Source: Burkholderiaceae bacterium (lineage in GTDB: Bacteria > Pseudomonadota > Gammaproteobacteria > Burkholderiales > Burkholderiaceae_B). From it: a stretch of 64,000 nt of DNA. Below are positions 9,247 through 16,984 of this stretch, piece after piece. The notes beneath the pieces are model-generated. The model was given only the letters and a program-made list of their open reading frames with translations. It made no database searches and was not told the DNA's origin. Within the stretch, counting starts at the first letter, position 1. Each line of letters opens with the position of its first letter. The translations under genes were made by a program, and so were the position numbers. Location: assembly GCA_004322135.1 (NCBI GenBank), contig SCSG01000020.1, positions 124,001 to 188,000 on the forward strand. The letters are read 5' to 3'.

Positions 9247-9286
9247 GTCCCCTGGACGAGTTTCGATAAAAGTTAGTCTAGGGGAC
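9247..9286. repeat. Inverted repeat just upstream of the integrase fragment
   Basis: Arms GTCCCCTGGAC (9247-9257) and GTCTAGGGGAC (9276-9286) are complementary apart from one position, 18 bases apart, 4 bases before the integrase start codon. It could be an operator or a recombinase arm site of the lost element. No matching copy was found elsewhere in the window. Confidence 0.4.
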
Positions 9287-9490
9287 ACACGAGAGCGCGA
9301 AGACATGTGACCCGATGCAACGTCATGCATCAGATTTAGAGCTTAACGTACTGATTTTTTTGGGATTTGCGTCAGAATGCGACGCTATGCGATAAAGCGG
9401 TGGTGGTGGAGTTGGTCTCTGGAATACAACTCGTTCTCCATGGGAAATAGGCATGATTCGAATGGATGAGGAATAGGAGCATATATATTC

Positions 9491-9524
9491 TTGCCTGATT
9501 GTATTCGTTCGAATACAATAGTAC
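9491..9524 (+). promoter_or_regulatory. higBA promoter with overlapping palindromic operator
   Basis: A -35 box TTGCCT (9491-9496) and -10 box TACAAT (9514-9519) are 17 bases apart. A perfect palindrome, ATTGTATTCG-TT-CGAATACAAT (9498-9519), fills the spacer and the -10 box, as expected for autorepression by the antitoxin. The start would fall close to the toxin ATG at 9525, and no ribosome site is present, so a leaderless message is likely. Confidence 0.7.
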
Positions 9525-9838
9525 ATGTATACGATAAAACCGTTGCCCGAGTTCGATGCTTGGCTCGTCGGTCTGAAAGATCCGACTACCCGTGCACGTC
9601 TGATTCGTAGGTTGGAGAAAGCGGCGCGTGGCTTGCTGGGCGATGTCGGACCCGTGGGTGACGGCGTCTTTGAGATGGAGAATTTTTTGGCCCAGGTTGG
9701 CGGATGTACTACACCCAGCAAGGCGATGTACTGATTATCATGCTTGGGGGCGGGGACAAGGCATCCCAAAGCCGTGACGTCAAACGCGCCAAGGAACTGG
9801 CCCATATGCTGCAAATTGGACAGGAGGATCTGTCATGA
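9525..9838 (+). pseudogene. higB: HigB/RelE-family toxin gene broken by a one-base frameshift
   Basis: The first 50 codons encode a typical RelE/HigB addiction-module killer start (MYTIKPLPEFDAWL... GDGVFEM). Right after Met51 (ATG 9675-9677) one base is missing. Shifting frame restores EFFGPGWRMYYTQQGDVLII and the rest of the family to a stop at 9838, which overlaps the antitoxin start (ATGA). In the unshifted frame translation ends at 9734 after 69 residues and lacks the ribonuclease core. The toxin is therefore inactive unless ribosomes shift near the GAGAATTTTTTGG stretch. It precedes its intact antitoxin, as usual for HigBA. Confidence 0.85.
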
Positions 9839-10143
9839 ACACGAAAATCAAGGTTGCCGATTTACCGACGTTTGATCCCGCCCGCTATCTGCGCGATGAC
9901 GAGGACATTGCTGCCTATTTGACGCAGGTCATCGAAGAAGGCGATGCAGGAGAACTTGCCCAGGCCTTGGGGGTTGCTGCGCGGGCACGCGGCATGACGC
10001 AGATCGCCCAGTCTGCTGGGATTGGGCGTGAATCCCTGTACAAGGCTTTGCGTGCTGATGCCAGCCCGCGTTTTGAGACGATAGCAAAAGTATGCAAGGC
10101 ATTGGGGGTGCGGCTGGTGGTGCAGACGGATCATGTGGTCTGA
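9835..10143 (+). CDS. higA: HigA-family antitoxin (XRE helix-turn-helix)
   Basis: 102 residues: an N-terminal segment (KVADLPTFDPARYLRDDEDIAAYLTQVIEEGD) typical of addiction-module antidotes, then an HTH at about 45-95 (MTQIAQSAGIGRESLYKALRADASPRFETIAKVCKALGVRL). Its start overlaps the end of the shifted toxin frame by 4 bases and a ribosome site AGGAGG lies upstream. It should bind the palindrome at 9498-9519. With its toxin broken it may persist only as a DNA-binding protein, or protect against related toxins. Confidence 0.9.
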   Translation: MNTKIKVADLPTFDPARYLRDDEDIAAYLTQVIEEGDAGELAQALGVAARARGMTQIAQSAGIGRESLYKALRADASPRFETIAKVCKALGVRLVVQTDHVV

Positions 10144-10262
10144 TCGTTACGTTCGAGTTCGTCGATGGCAATGCGACCATCATCGACTACGAGGATTATC
10201 ACTAATGACCATGTACAACTCACCTCACCCGGGCAGCCTCATGAAAGAGGCCGTGTTACCTG
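10144..10262 (+). pseudogene. Second higBA remnant
   Basis: Directly behind higA, one frame reads VTFEFVDGNATIIDYEDYH-stop, the conserved C-terminus of a different HigB subfamily. An ATG follows immediately with MTMYNSPHPGSLMKEAVLP, the classic start of its HigA partner. The antitoxin frame then degenerates, and everything before the toxin end is missing. DNA similarity to the scrap at 8587-8675 is visible, with many substitutions. It is non-functional. Confidence 0.65.
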
Positions 10263-10507
10263 TCCAGCGGACTTCTGATGTCCGGACGAGGCCACCGGTC
10301 AGTGCAATGTTGCAGGACGGCGACAGCAATGCTTGCACGGGGGAATCGGGGTCTGTCCCCTATTTTTTCACCAGGCTTGGGCTTGAGTGCTGTGTGGCAC
10401 TGCTCGCATTCATAGAGCCACTGACAGAAGCCAGTCGGCATGATTTCAACTTTGGTGTGGCCACATACAGGGCAAGTCAGCTTTGACTTCGGGATCACGG
10501 TATTCAT
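10256..10507 (-). pseudogene. Truncated GDCCVxC-type zinc-ribbon-like protein
   Basis: The first 46 residues (two CxxC pairs: TCPVCGH and CEQCH, ending KPKPG) match small GDCCVxC-domain proteins, which normally continue with Gly-Asp-Cys-Cys-Val-x-Cys and about 12 more residues. Here the frame switches at that glycine into unrelated sequence (EKIGDRPRFPRA...) translated from an inserted AAAAAATAGGGGACAG element. The defining Cys cluster, which in some relatives carries selenocysteine, is therefore lost. The family has a proposed link to metal or redox resistance loci. The gene is almost certainly broken. Confidence 0.65.
10348..10367. repeat. REP-like short element at the truncation point
   Basis: A GGGG-TCTGT-CCCC dyad followed by TATTTTTT. 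Elements of this wording are common near gene ends in proteobacteria and are reminiscent of those spread by REP-associated tyrosine transposases. It sits exactly where the GDCCVxC reading frame loses its family sequence. Confidence 0.45.
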
Positions 10508-10544
10508 ACGGCAGGGGGCCTGTCAGTAAAGATGTTTTTCGGCA

Positions 10545-11510
10545 TTATCGCGCCGTGAATTCCGCGAAGAAATCCTCATCAACTTCGTATGTGGTCGCTG
10601 GTTTGAGACCCAGTTCCAGGTGCTCCAGCATGTCGATGAGCTTCTCGCTATCCACCAGTTCGATGGGCGGTGCACCATCGCGGTTGGCCTCCCGGCGGGC
10701 TTCGGCGGTGAACGTACCCGTGGTGATGATGATGCCTTTGTCTGCGCGTCCCGACATGGCACCCCGGAAGTCACGCACGATAGACGGTGTGACGGAGTTG
10801 GCGTAGCGCTTGCACTGAAACAGCACCTTGAAGGACACCAGCGGGTTGATCTGCAGAATGCCGTGGCCGTCGATGCCGCCATCATTGCTTTGGCCGGTGA
10901 CCTCAACATGGGTGAAACCAGCTTCGCGCAGCAGACGCTGAGACAGACGTTCAAACCCGGCTGGCGGCAGATTGCGCATGATTTCCAGGATGGCAGTCCG
11001 GTAGTCTGTGATGGTGGCTTCCGTTTCCTCGAAGCTGGATTCCACCATAGTGGTTGCGCTGCTTGCATTTGCCCGCCGCTGTGCTTGGAAAATAGCTACC
11101 CAGCGGCGGAAGATGTCGTGTGCCTGTTCGTACGTCAATGTGGTGGCACGGCCGCGTTCCGTCAGGCTCCAGACCCCACGCTTGGATGCGCCCAGCAGAC
11201 CTTCTTTGGTCAGATAAAACCGTGCCCAGGCTACCTGGTTCTTGAAACGTGGCTGCCCGGACGAGGTGAGTGATTTGGGATGCGGGCCCGAAACGCGTTG
11301 GCTACGTGTCGCTGATGCCGAAGTCACGACACTAGAACTGGAACTGGAACAAGAATTAAAAGATAACAACACGCGCGAGATCCGGATAGGTCGGCATGAG
11401 TATCTTTGGAATAGCTGTTTACATGACGTCCGAGAACCGGGCAAAGAGAGGCAGGAACTGGGGTAAAAGGGAAGCACAGTCACGAGAATGCGTCTTTTTT
11501 TCTGGCCCAC
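10545..11510 (-). pseudogene. mrr: Mrr-family restriction endonuclease with degraded N-terminus
   Basis: From about position 11261 downward the frame encodes a good Mrr protein: winged-helix part (KNQVAWARFYLTKEGLLGASKRGVWSLTERG), then the PD-(D/E)xK-like nuclease with GGIDGHG and QCKRY (QxK) near residues 220-240, and the GIIITTGTFTAEAR core. Mrr enzymes cut modified DNA. The first ~80 residues are Ser/Arg-rich and unlike any winged helix, and pieces resembling the expected start occur in other frames, so the 5' end has been scrambled. Whether a shorter product is made is unclear. Confidence 0.65.
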
Positions 11511-11528
11511 TTTCTCGGTCGATCCGCT

Positions 11529-11822
11529 TCAATAGCCCACCTCTTTCTGATGCCGGAAGGCCAGGATGTACACCGCGTCGTCGGCCAATTCGTGATGGTA
11601 CAAGGCGACGTAGCCCGAATCACCAAACGCAATAACCAGTTCACGCAACTCCGGCATTTCTGGAAAGGGTCGCCCAATGTCGGGCGCTGTTTCCAGCAGC
11701 AGGAATTGCCTTTCAATGGCCTGACCGGCTCGTCTGGCTGCTTCTGATGCCTTGGTTTGCAGGAATAGCCGACACCGCTCCAAGCCAGCTGATGCGCCTT
11801 CGGTGACGATTACTTGTGGCAT
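11529..11822 (-). CDS. parE: ParE/RelE-family toxin
   Basis: 97 residues: MPQVIVTEGASAGLERCRLFLQ... PDIGRPFPEMPELRELVIAFGDSGYVALYHH... VYILAFRHQKEVGY, the compact fold of ParE/RelE toxins ending in the conserved lAFRHqkE strand. It overlaps the parD stop by 13 bases, so the pair is translationally coupled. A damaged copy of its C-terminal three quarters occurs in the chimera at 8772-9242. ParE relatives act on gyrase, RelE relatives on mRNA; sequence alone does not decide. The frame is complete, so the module is probably functional. Confidence 0.88.
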   Translation of the reverse strand: MPQVIVTEGASAGLERCRLFLQTKASEAARRAGQAIERQFLLLETAPDIGRPFPEMPELRELVIAFGDSGYVALYHHELADDAVYILAFRHQKEVGY

Positions 11823-12082
11823 TCTGGCACTGCCTTTTCCTCATCGGTGCCCCAGGTGTTCAGCCAAGTACGAACTTCCTGGCCGGTCAGGTGGCGGCCT
11901 GTTTCCTTGTAGGCCGCCCAGGACGCCAAGGCTTCCTGTTTGAAGTTCTCTCGTGCTTCCTCGCGCTCGACGTACTGCCGAATGGCTTCGAGCATGATCC
12001 AGTGCGGCGAGCGGCGGCGCTGGCCAGCCAGATGCTGGACACGGCCTTTCAGGCCATCGTCGATTTTGAGAGATGTTGCCAT
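11810..12082 (-). CDS. parD: ParD-like ribbon-helix-helix antitoxin
   Basis: 90 residues with an N-terminal ribbon-helix-helix DNA-binding domain (MATSLKIDDGLKGRVQHLAGQRRRSPHWIMLEAIRQYVEREE) and a C-terminal toxin-binding tail (FKQEALASWAAYKETGRHLTGQEVRTWLNTWG). AAGAGG precedes the ATG as ribosome site. It should neutralise the overlapping downstream ParE and repress the operon at the dyad at 12095-12117. Part of its tail is copied into the 8772-9242 chimera. Confidence 0.9.
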   Translation of the reverse strand: MATSLKIDDGLKGRVQHLAGQRRRSPHWIMLEAIRQYVEREEARENFKQEALASWAAYKETGRHLTGQEVRTWLNTWGTDEEKAVPECHK

Positions 12083-12094
12083 AATGGGCCTCTT

Positions 12095-12117
12095 ATCACG
12101 TGGTAATACCTAGTGAT
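12095..12117. promoter_or_regulatory. Probable ParD operator
   Basis: An imperfect 23-base dyad with outer arms ATCAC/GTGAT and inner arms GGTA/TACC around a central A, 13 bases upstream of the parD ATG. Its position and symmetry fit autorepression by a ribbon-helix-helix antitoxin. Confidence 0.5.
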
Positions 12118-12154
12118 ATTAACTCGTTCGTGAGTTGCAGTCTATCCCAGGTGA

Positions 12155-12973
12155 CTAAGGCTTGTCTCCACCGTTGACAAGCATGGCGTGTAGCTGGCTA
12201 AAAGCCTCATTAGGTTTCAAGGCTTCTCCTTCAATGGCAAACGACACATCCATCCGTTGTGTGGTGGTGGCATGAATCCAAGCCCTGCAATGAGGGCGTA
12301 TCAGAGGGAATAGTTCCGGATAGACCTCTGACAAAACAGGACTTTTTCTCAGCGGCTCTTGTATCTCGGCAAACGTTTGTACGATCAGCTCCCTTAACTC
12401 CGGCGAAGAAATGACCTCGGAAAGTTTGGCTAATAAAACCACCGCAACTAGCGCATCGAAGCGGGCAGCAGCGGATGGACTTTTATCGGCAATCGTAGTC
12501 AGAAGGCGTCTGCTCCCATGGTCAAAAGGCGCCAGCCTCGGCTGGTCTTCATATTGACTTGGCTCACTTTCAAACAAAAGCGACACGACTACAGGGTCGA
12601 GGCTGCGTAGTGCTTCCTTGATCTGAATTTGATTGAATTCATCGCCCCGCAACACAGACCATAGCGGGCTACGGAACCATCGCGCCGTGCCGGGAAATAC
12701 CGCTTCTGCTTGCGCAATTGAATTTCTCGGGCCTGGTTTGTCGTAAGGAACTTTTTTCCCTTTTTTGTAGCCGTCCCACTTCCGAGGACGTGCTACATCG
12801 ACATCTCGCTTACGCACTAAATCTCCGTCCAGCCGCATTTCAATTGCATAGGCGTTTTTGGTAATGCTGCTGTTGCAGTCATGGCGGAAGATGGGTGGCC
12901 AGAGATCCCGCGCTCGCGAGTCCACCCCGTGAACCCGCGCCAACACTGCCCCTCCAGACAACAAAAAACCCAA
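12155..12973 (-). CDS. Hypothetical protein with possible HTH-like N-terminus
   Basis: An open frame of up to 272 codons. The longest form begins at a TTG inside the tRNA terminator and is unlikely; the first ATG in frame is at 12838. Conserved-looking text (RPRKWDGYKKGKKVP... AEAVFPGTARWFRSPLWSVLRG) resembles unnamed proteins from accessory regions whose start recalls a helix-turn-helix regulator. The rest (about 120-270) is helical with no known motif. The gene lies directly downstream of tRNA-Phe with its 5' end possibly missing, consistent with truncation when an element was lost. Function unknown. Confidence 0.5.
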   Translation of the reverse strand: MGFLLSGGAVLARVHGVDSRARDLWPPIFRHDCNSSITKNAYAIEMRLDGDLVRKRDVDVARPRKWDGYKKGKKVPYDKPGPRNSIAQAEAVFPGTARWFRSPLWSVLRGDEFNQIQIKEALRSLDPVVVSLLFESEPSQYEDQPRLAPFDHGSRRLLTTIADKSPSAAARFDALVAVVLLAKLSEVISSPELRELIVQTFAEIQEPLRKSPVLSEVYPELFPLIRPHCRAWIHATTTQRMDVSFAIEGEALKPNEAFSQLHAMLVNGGDKP

Positions 12974-12990
12974 CGGAAAACCGTTGGGTT
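12960..12990 (-). terminator. Rho-independent terminator of tRNA-Phe
   Basis: Perfect 10-bp stem AACCCAACGG/CCGTTGGGTT with a four-base loop, followed on the minus strand by a run of T. It lies 9 bases beyond the tRNA 3' end. Confidence 0.9.
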
Positions 12991-12999
12991 ATTTGCTTT

Positions 13000-13075
<76 letters not shown>

Positions 13076-13281
13076 ACGGTGAAAGGCAAAATGATACACG
13101 AATTCGGGGTGATTTGCTTCGTCCGGACTCTGCAGTAACGCGAATAAATGGCGTGATATTGCTCCAGGGCGCGGGTGGAAGGGCCCGATACGCGGTCCTG
13201 GCCTTCTGGCCAGACGGCGCATCGTCCGGCGAACGCTTTACCGACTTTCGGCCCGGAGTACCCACCTTTTCGCCAGGCGTT

Positions 13282-13287
13282 TATAAT
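13282..13287 (+). promoter_or_regulatory. Candidate -10 box for hemA
   Basis: A consensus TATAAT lies 44 bases before the hemA ATG in the 256-base spacer after tRNA-Phe. No good -35 box is visible at the normal distance. No other gene is seen in this spacer. Confidence 0.35.
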
Positions 13288-13331
13288 CCAATGTTATCTA
13301 TGAGTGCTTCGGGGCGGGCTTTCACCAACCT

Positions 13332-14606
13332 ATGTCTGTCGACGTTTTAACCTTCGGCTTGAATCATGTTTCTGCTCCGGTTTCGGTGCGGGAGCGTGTG
13401 GCATTTCCTATCGGGGTGCTGCGGCCGGCGCTGGATGGTTTGCGTTCGGCGTTTGGGTCGTCGGTGAAGGAAGCCGCCATTCTTTCCACCTGTAATCGCA
13501 CTGAGGTTTACTGTGCGGCCGAGCCTCACGTACGAGAGCAGTTGCCGGTGTGGATGGCGGACTTCAATCGTCTGGAATCGGGCAGCCTTCGGCCGCATTT
13601 GTACCAGTACCAGCAGAATGACGCCGTGCGCCACGCGTTTCGTGTGGCCAGCGGGCTTGATTCCATGGTGCTGGGCGAGCCGCAGATTCTCGGTCAGATG
13701 AAAGACGCGGTACGCGCGGCCGACGAGGCTGGCGCGTTGGGGACGTTGCTGCATCAGCTGTTTCAACGCACGTTTTCGGTAGCCAAAGAGGTGCGTTCGC
13801 AAACGGCCATTGGCGCGCATTCGGTGTCGATGGCGGCCTCCGCCGTCAGGCTGGCTGAGCGTGTGTTCGGCGACCTTTCGCAAACCAGTATCCTGTTCAT
13901 CGGCGCGGGCCAGATGATAGAACTGTGCGCGACGCACTTCGCCGCGCTTGCTCCGCGCCAAATGGTGGTGGCCAATCGTACGCTGGAACGCGCCGATTTA
14001 CTGGCTTCGCGCTTTTCGGCGCAAACGATGCGCCTGTCGGAATTGCCGGGAAGGCTGGCCGACTTCGACGTCATTGTGTCCTGTACGGCAAGCTCCTTGC
14101 CCATCCTCGGATTGGGGATGGTAGAGAGGGTTACGCGTTCGCGCCGGCACCGGCCGGTGGTCATGGTCGATCTGGCGGTGCCGCGCGATATTGAATCCGA
14201 AGTAGGACGGCTTGACGACGTCTATCTCTATACGGTCGATGATCTGGGCCGCATGGTGCAAAGTGGCACCGATGCGCGCCGTGCGGCGGTGGTTCAGGCC
14301 GAGGCCATTATCGAAACGCGGGTGCAGAATTTCATGCACTGGCTGCAGAACCGTGAAATCGTCCCCACGATCGTCGAGATCCACCAGGCGGCCGACAGGG
14401 TGCGCGAGGCCGAGCTTGACAAGGCTCGCCGCCTTTTGGCCAAGGGTGAATCGCCTGACGAAGTCATCGAGATGCTGGCTCGTGGCCTGACGCAAAAATA
14501 CATGCACGGCCCGTTGTCGGCACTGAATCACAGCCAAAGCGGCGAGCGTGAACGTCTTATCGCGCTGTTGCCGCGTCTGTTGCCCACGGTAGACCGCCGC
14601 CGTTAG
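13332..14606 (+). CDS. hemA: Glutamyl-tRNA reductase
   Basis: 424 residues; reduces glutamyl-tRNA(Glu) to glutamate-1-semialdehyde with NADPH, the first committed step of tetrapyrrole synthesis by the C5 route. The catalytic Cys54 lies in [10 protein letters not shown]. The substrate-recognition loop [15 protein letters not shown], the NADPH-binding region ([14 protein letters not shown]), and the C-terminal dimerisation helices are all present. No ribosome site is obvious. It heads a likely operon hemA-prfA-prmC-grxD; hemE is at 33.6 kb. Full length and intact. Confidence 0.98.
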   Translation: MSVDVLTFGLNHVSAPVSVRERVAFPIGVLRPALDGLRSAFGSSVKEAAILSTCNRTEVYCAAEPHVREQLPVWMADFNRLESGSLRPHLYQYQQNDAVRHAFRVASGLDSMVLGEPQILGQMKDAVRAADEAGALGTLLHQLFQRTFSVAKEVRSQTAIGAHSVSMAASAVRLAERVFGDLSQTSILFIGAGQMIELCATHFAALAPRQMVVANRTLERADLLASRFSAQTMRLSELPGRLADFDVIVSCTASSLPILGLGMVERVTRSRRHRPVVMVDLAVPRDIESEVGRLDDVYLYTVDDLGRMVQSGTDARRAAVVQAEAIIETRVQNFMHWLQNREIVPTIVEIHQAADRVREAELDKARRLLAKGESPDEVIEMLARGLTQKYMHGPLSALNHSQSGERERLIALLPRLLPTVDRRR

Positions 14607-14679
14607 CGGCGGTAGCGTTTGCGTTGGTCGTTGCGCGTTACGCGCGCTGTTTCAATCTGCTTAACCTTCCCCCTTATTT

Positions 14680-15759
14680 ATGAAAAATTCCATGCGTAAT
14701 CGGTTGGAGCATTTTGCCCATCGGTTGGTCGAAATTGACGCCATGCTTGCCGAACCAGAAGTCACCAATGATATGGATCGCTTTCGAAAGATGTCGCGTG
14801 AGCGTGCCGAACTGGAGCCTGTCGTGGCGGTCTTTTCGGACTACACCGCCACCGAAGCGGCGCTTGAGGAAGCGGCGGCGATGATGAGCGACCCCGAGGT
14901 GAAGGCGCTGGCTGAAGAGGAATTCAAGCTGGACAAGGACAAGCTTGAGAAGCTCGAGGCGGATCTGCAGGTGTTGCTGCTACCGCGTGATCCGGATGAC
15001 GGGCGCAATGTTTTTCTGGAGGTCCGGGCGGGTACGGGGGGCGATGAAAGCGCCCTGTTCGCCGGTGACCTGCTGCGCATGTATACCCGCTACGCCGAGA
15101 TACGCGGCTGGCATGTCGAGATGATGTCCGGCAACGAATCCGAGATCGGCGGCTATAAAGAAGTGATCGTGCGTATTGGCGGCGACAGTGTCTACGGCCG
15201 GTTGAAATTCGAGTCGGGGGCGCATCGGGTGCAGCGCGTGCCGGCGACCGAGACGCAGGGGCGCATCCATACTTCGGCATGCACCGTGGCGGTTTTGCCG
15301 GAGGCCGATGCGCTAAGCGATATTGTCATCAACCCGACGGACGTGCGCATTGATACGTTCCGTGCCAGCGGCGCGGGTGGGCAGCACATCAACAAGACCG
15401 ATTCGGCGGTGCGCATTACCCACTTGCCGACGGGTCTGGTGGTCGAGTGCCAGGACGACCGGTCCCAGCATCGCAACAAGGATAAGGCCATGCAGGTGTT
15501 GGCTGCGCGCCTTAAAGACAGGCAACAGCGCGAGCATCACGACAAGGAAGCCGCCCAGCGCAAAAGCCTGGTGGGTTCGGGCGACCGCTCCGAACGCATT
15601 CGCACCTATAACTATCCCCAGGGCCGTGTTACCGACCATCGGATCAACCTAACCCTGTACAGGCTGCAGGCGGTGATGGACGGTGATCTGGACGAGCTGA
15701 CGAATGCGCTGCAGGCTGAACATCAGGCCGAGCTGCTTGCCGCCATGGGTGAAGAGTAA
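14680..15759 (+). CDS. prfA: Peptide chain release factor 1
   Basis: 359 residues; recognises UAA and UAG stop codons on the ribosome and triggers peptide release. The codon-recognition PAT motif is at 188-190 and the universally conserved GGQ at 233-235 ([15 protein letters not shown]). The glutamine there is the target of the PrmC methyltransferase encoded immediately downstream. The start [12 protein letters not shown] matches usual RF1 N-termini. The 73-base gap after hemA contains a GC-rich dyad around the hemA stop codon (about 14590-14612). Confidence 0.98.
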   Translation: MKNSMRNRLEHFAHRLVEIDAMLAEPEVTNDMDRFRKMSRERAELEPVVAVFSDYTATEAALEEAAAMMSDPEVKALAEEEFKLDKDKLEKLEADLQVLLLPRDPDDGRNVFLEVRAGTGGDESALFAGDLLRMYTRYAEIRGWHVEMMSGNESEIGGYKEVIVRIGGDSVYGRLKFESGAHRVQRVPATETQGRIHTSACTVAVLPEADALSDIVINPTDVRIDTFRASGAGGQHINKTDSAVRITHLPTGLVVECQDDRSQHRNKDKAMQVLAARLKDRQQREHHDKEAAQRKSLVGSGDRSERIRTYNYPQGRVTDHRINLTLYRLQAVMDGDLDELTNALQAEHQAELLAAMGEE

Positions 15760-15767
15760 GGCCGGAC

Positions 15768-16589
15768 GTGGCTACCACGGTGCGCAGCCTGCTGGGGTCT
15801 TGTCGCCTGCCGCGCCTGGAAGGGCGAATGCTGCTGCGGCATGTGTTGCGTGTGCCGCAAGTGTGGCTGATGGCGCACGACACGGATACGGTTGATGCGG
15901 TGTCCGCAGCGCGTTTTCACGACCTGGTGCAGCAGCGGCTGGCGGGGCACCCCATGGCGTACCTGATTGGCGAACGTGAATTCATGGGGCATGCGTTCCG
16001 GGTGGCGCCGGATGTGCTGATTCCACGCCCCGAGACGGAATTGCTGGTTGAAACGGCTGTTCGGCATCTGGCGCTTCTGGATTCGCCGCAGCCCTGTGTT
16101 CTGGATTTGGGGACAGGTAGCGGCGTTGTGGCGATTTCCATTGCGTTGGCTTGTCCGCAGGCACGCGTTGTGGCGACTGACGTAAGCGACCGTGCCCTGG
16201 CGGTGGCGGCGGAAAACGCCGCGGCGCTTGGGGCTAAGGTACAGTTCTTTTGCGGTAGCTGGTACGAGGCGGTTCTGCCGCAGTCATTGTTTGACATAAT
16301 TGTGGCCAATCCGCCTTATGTGGCCGCCCACGATCCTCATCTGGTTCAGGGCGACCTGCGGTTTGAGCCAATGCTGGCGTTGACGGACGGGGCCGACGGC
16401 CTGACGGCCTTGACGGACATTGCGCGTGGTGCGCCAGCACGGTTGCGTGCCGGAGGGGTATTATGGATGGAGCATGGCTGGAATCAGGCGCCTGTCGTGC
16501 GCAGTTTGTTGCAGGGCACCGGCTTTCAGCGGGTGCGCAGCCTGAACGATTTGGCCGGTATCGAGCGAATTACTGGCGGGTCTTTATAA
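15768..16589 (+). CDS. prmC: Peptide chain release factor N5-glutamine methyltransferase
   Basis: 273 residues from a GTG start 8 bases after prfA. It is a Rossmann-fold methyltransferase with SAM-binding DLGTGSG at 113-119 and the substrate-amide motif NPPY at 181-184, plus the IPRPETE loop (85-91) typical of PrmC. It methylates the GGQ glutamine of release factors 1 and 2. Tight linkage to prfA supports the assignment. The N-terminal helical domain is slightly short but complete in outline. Confidence 0.96.
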   Translation: MATTVRSLLGSCRLPRLEGRMLLRHVLRVPQVWLMAHDTDTVDAVSAARFHDLVQQRLAGHPMAYLIGEREFMGHAFRVAPDVLIPRPETELLVETAVRHLALLDSPQPCVLDLGTGSGVVAISIALACPQARVVATDVSDRALAVAAENAAALGAKVQFFCGSWYEAVLPQSLFDIIVANPPYVAAHDPHLVQGDLRFEPMLALTDGADGLTALTDIARGAPARLRAGGVLWMEHGWNQAPVVRSLLQGTGFQRVRSLNDLAGIERITGGSL

Positions 16590-16625
16590 TGTGCAGATTC
16601 TTATAGTTCTGGAAACGAGAGCACC

Positions 16626-16952
16626 ATGAGCGACGTCAAAGATTTTATTCGGGAAACCGTTACAAGCCACCCTGTTGTGTTATTCATGAAGGGTACGGCT
16701 CAAGCCCCGCAGTGCGGGTTTTCTGCCCGGGCCATCCAGATCCTGAAGGCTTCGGGCGTGACCAAGCTTGTTACGGTCAACGTGCTTGAAGACGAGGAAG
16801 TACGCCAGGGCGTGAAAGAATATGCGAATTGGCCCACCATCCCGCAACTGTATGTCTCGGGTGAGTTCCTGGGCGGCTCCGACATCATTGTCGAAATGCA
16901 CGAAAAGGGCGAGCTTGTCGACACCCTGAAAAAGGCGGGCGCGCTCGAGTAA
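16626..16952 (+). CDS. grxD: Monothiol glutaredoxin (Grx4 type)
   Basis: 108 residues with the single-cysteine CGFS active site at 30-33 and the glutathione-binding TVP-like (WPTIPQLYVSGEFLGGSDI) segment. Such proteins carry a glutathione-ligated [2Fe-2S] cluster and deliver Fe-S clusters rather than act as disulfide reductases. It is last in the hemA-prfA-prmC-grxD run and is followed by a GC-rich hairpin. Confidence 0.96.
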   Translation: MSDVKDFIRETVTSHPVVLFMKGTAQAPQCGFSARAIQILKASGVTKLVTVNVLEDEEVRQGVKEYANWPTIPQLYVSGEFLGGSDIIVEMHEKGELVDTLKKAGALE

Positions 16953-16958
16953 CGTCTG

Positions 16959-16980
16959 GCCGCCGCCCTCAGGCGGCGGC
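16959..16980. terminator. Hairpin between convergent grxD and MscS gene
   Basis: Perfect 9-bp stem GCCGCCGCC/GGCGGCGGC with a short loop, placed in the 32-base gap between the two stop codons. There is no T-tract in either direction, so termination may be weak or Rho-assisted. Confidence 0.5.
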
Positions 16981-16984
16981 ACAT

